From an uncultured Angelakisella sp. (lineage in GTDB: Bacteria > Bacillota > Clostridia > Oscillospirales > Ruminococcaceae): a stretch of 5,407 bases of DNA. Position numbers and translations under genes: made by a program. The notes beneath the pieces are model-generated. The model was not told where the DNA came from. It made no database searches and was given only the letters and a program-made list of their open reading frames with translations. Within the stretch, counting starts at the first letter, position 1. Each line of letters opens with the position of its first letter. This document shows, in pieces, positions 5,294 to 5,407 of this stretch. The stretch lies in NCBI GenBank assembly GCA_904420255.1, contig CAJFUT010000002.1, forward strand, positions 1 through 5,407, given 5' to 3'.

Positions 5294-5407
5294 CTCATAA
5301 GAAAGCTTTGGTTTTTCTGTGTCAGCAGAAAAACCGCGCAGCGCCAGGAATTCTGGCCGGCCAGAGCCGGCTGTCATTTCCGTGAGAGAAGCGCTTATAT
5401 GGCGCCA
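5294..5407. other. Right-end intergenic region; no supportable gene
   Basis: Apart from the inverted repeat at 5310-5335, this stretch holds a 14-bp perfect palindrome (5352-5365, TCTGGCCGGCCAGA), smaller palindromes (AAGCGCTT; TGGCGCCA at the edge) and, on the minus strand, TATAAG (5399-5394), which could be a -10 whose -35 would lie beyond the window. A plus-strand ATG at 5399 begins at the edge without a clear ribosome binding site. Short open frames exist on both strands but lack starts, ribosome sites or recognisable protein content. Confidence 0.4.
5310..5335. repeat. Perfect 10-bp inverted repeat with 6-nt loop
   Basis: GGTTTTTCTG (5310-5319) and CAGAAAAACC (5326-5335) are exact inverse complements around TGTCAG. 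It lies 17 nt from the C6/G6 terminator and is AT-rich against its surroundings. It could be an RNA hairpin in a leftward transcript, giving a tandem stem just before the terminator, or a dimeric-repressor operator. There is no U tract after it in either direction. Confidence 0.6.

Noticed and set aside
3903..5300. A 465-codon plus-strand frame and a 400-codon alternative minus-strand frame (3970-5172) over the ylbJ-like gene
   Set aside because: Both are Gly/Pro/Arg-rich shadows without recognisable motifs, while the 4116-5213 frame has membrane segments and YlbJ-family motifs.
5237..5407. A 56-codon minus-strand frame open to the right edge and ending in TAA at 5237
   Set aside because: It runs straight through the terminator at 5266-5293 and has no recognisable protein content. 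It could only be the tail of an upstream gene, and the terminator would then lie inside it.
1..5407. Search for CRISPR repeats, tRNA, insertion sequences, phage or defence genes
   Set aside because: No spaced direct repeats, cloverleaf, transposase motifs, terminal repeats or nuclease/toxin motifs were seen on either strand.

Overview
The window looks like ordinary chromosome from a GC-rich, spore-forming, low-G+C-lineage Firmicute, most likely a gut member of the Oscillospiraceae (Flavonifractor / Pseudoflavonifractor type). This placement is inference. It rests on strong G/C third positions, AGGAGG-type ribosome binding sites, a YlbJ-like sporulation membrane protein, and a Clostridia-style fusion of a GHL10 domain with a cell-wall amidase. 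There are no RNA genes, insertion sequences, CRISPR arrays or phage genes.

Layout from left to right. Bases 1-78 are the last 25 codons of a plus-strand gene with a Ser/Glu/Ala-rich tail. It is followed by a strong rho-independent terminator (116-160) that lies between convergent genes. The remaining genes are on the minus strand. A probable operon reads leftward from an extended -10 promoter at 3972-4000. Its genes are a 74-residue four-cysteine protein (3916-3692), a 954-residue membrane-anchored GHL10 / Ig-like / SH3-like / AMIN-like / Amidase_3 protein (3646-782), and a spermidine-acetyltransferase-like GNAT enzyme (761-252). The gaps between them are 45 and 20 nt. Upstream, and probably transcribed separately, is a YlbJ-family integral membrane protein (5213-4116). 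Between it and the operon promoter lies about 115 nt with two hairpins. The right end (5214-5407) is non-coding as far as can be seen. It holds a minus-strand terminator, a perfect 10-bp inverted repeat and a 14-bp palindrome.

Functionally the centre of the window is envelope biology. The large protein should cut the amide bond between N-acetylmuramic acid and L-alanine in peptidoglycan, at the outer face of the membrane. YlbJ-like proteins are linked to spore formation in Bacillus. The four-cysteine protein is of unknown function, and the acetyltransferase may act on polyamines or a related amine. The most interesting points are the multi-domain amidase, whose GHL10 barrel seems to have lost its usual catalytic motifs, and the small cysteine protein placed first in its operon. 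I do not see a convincing new defence, mobile or RNA system here.
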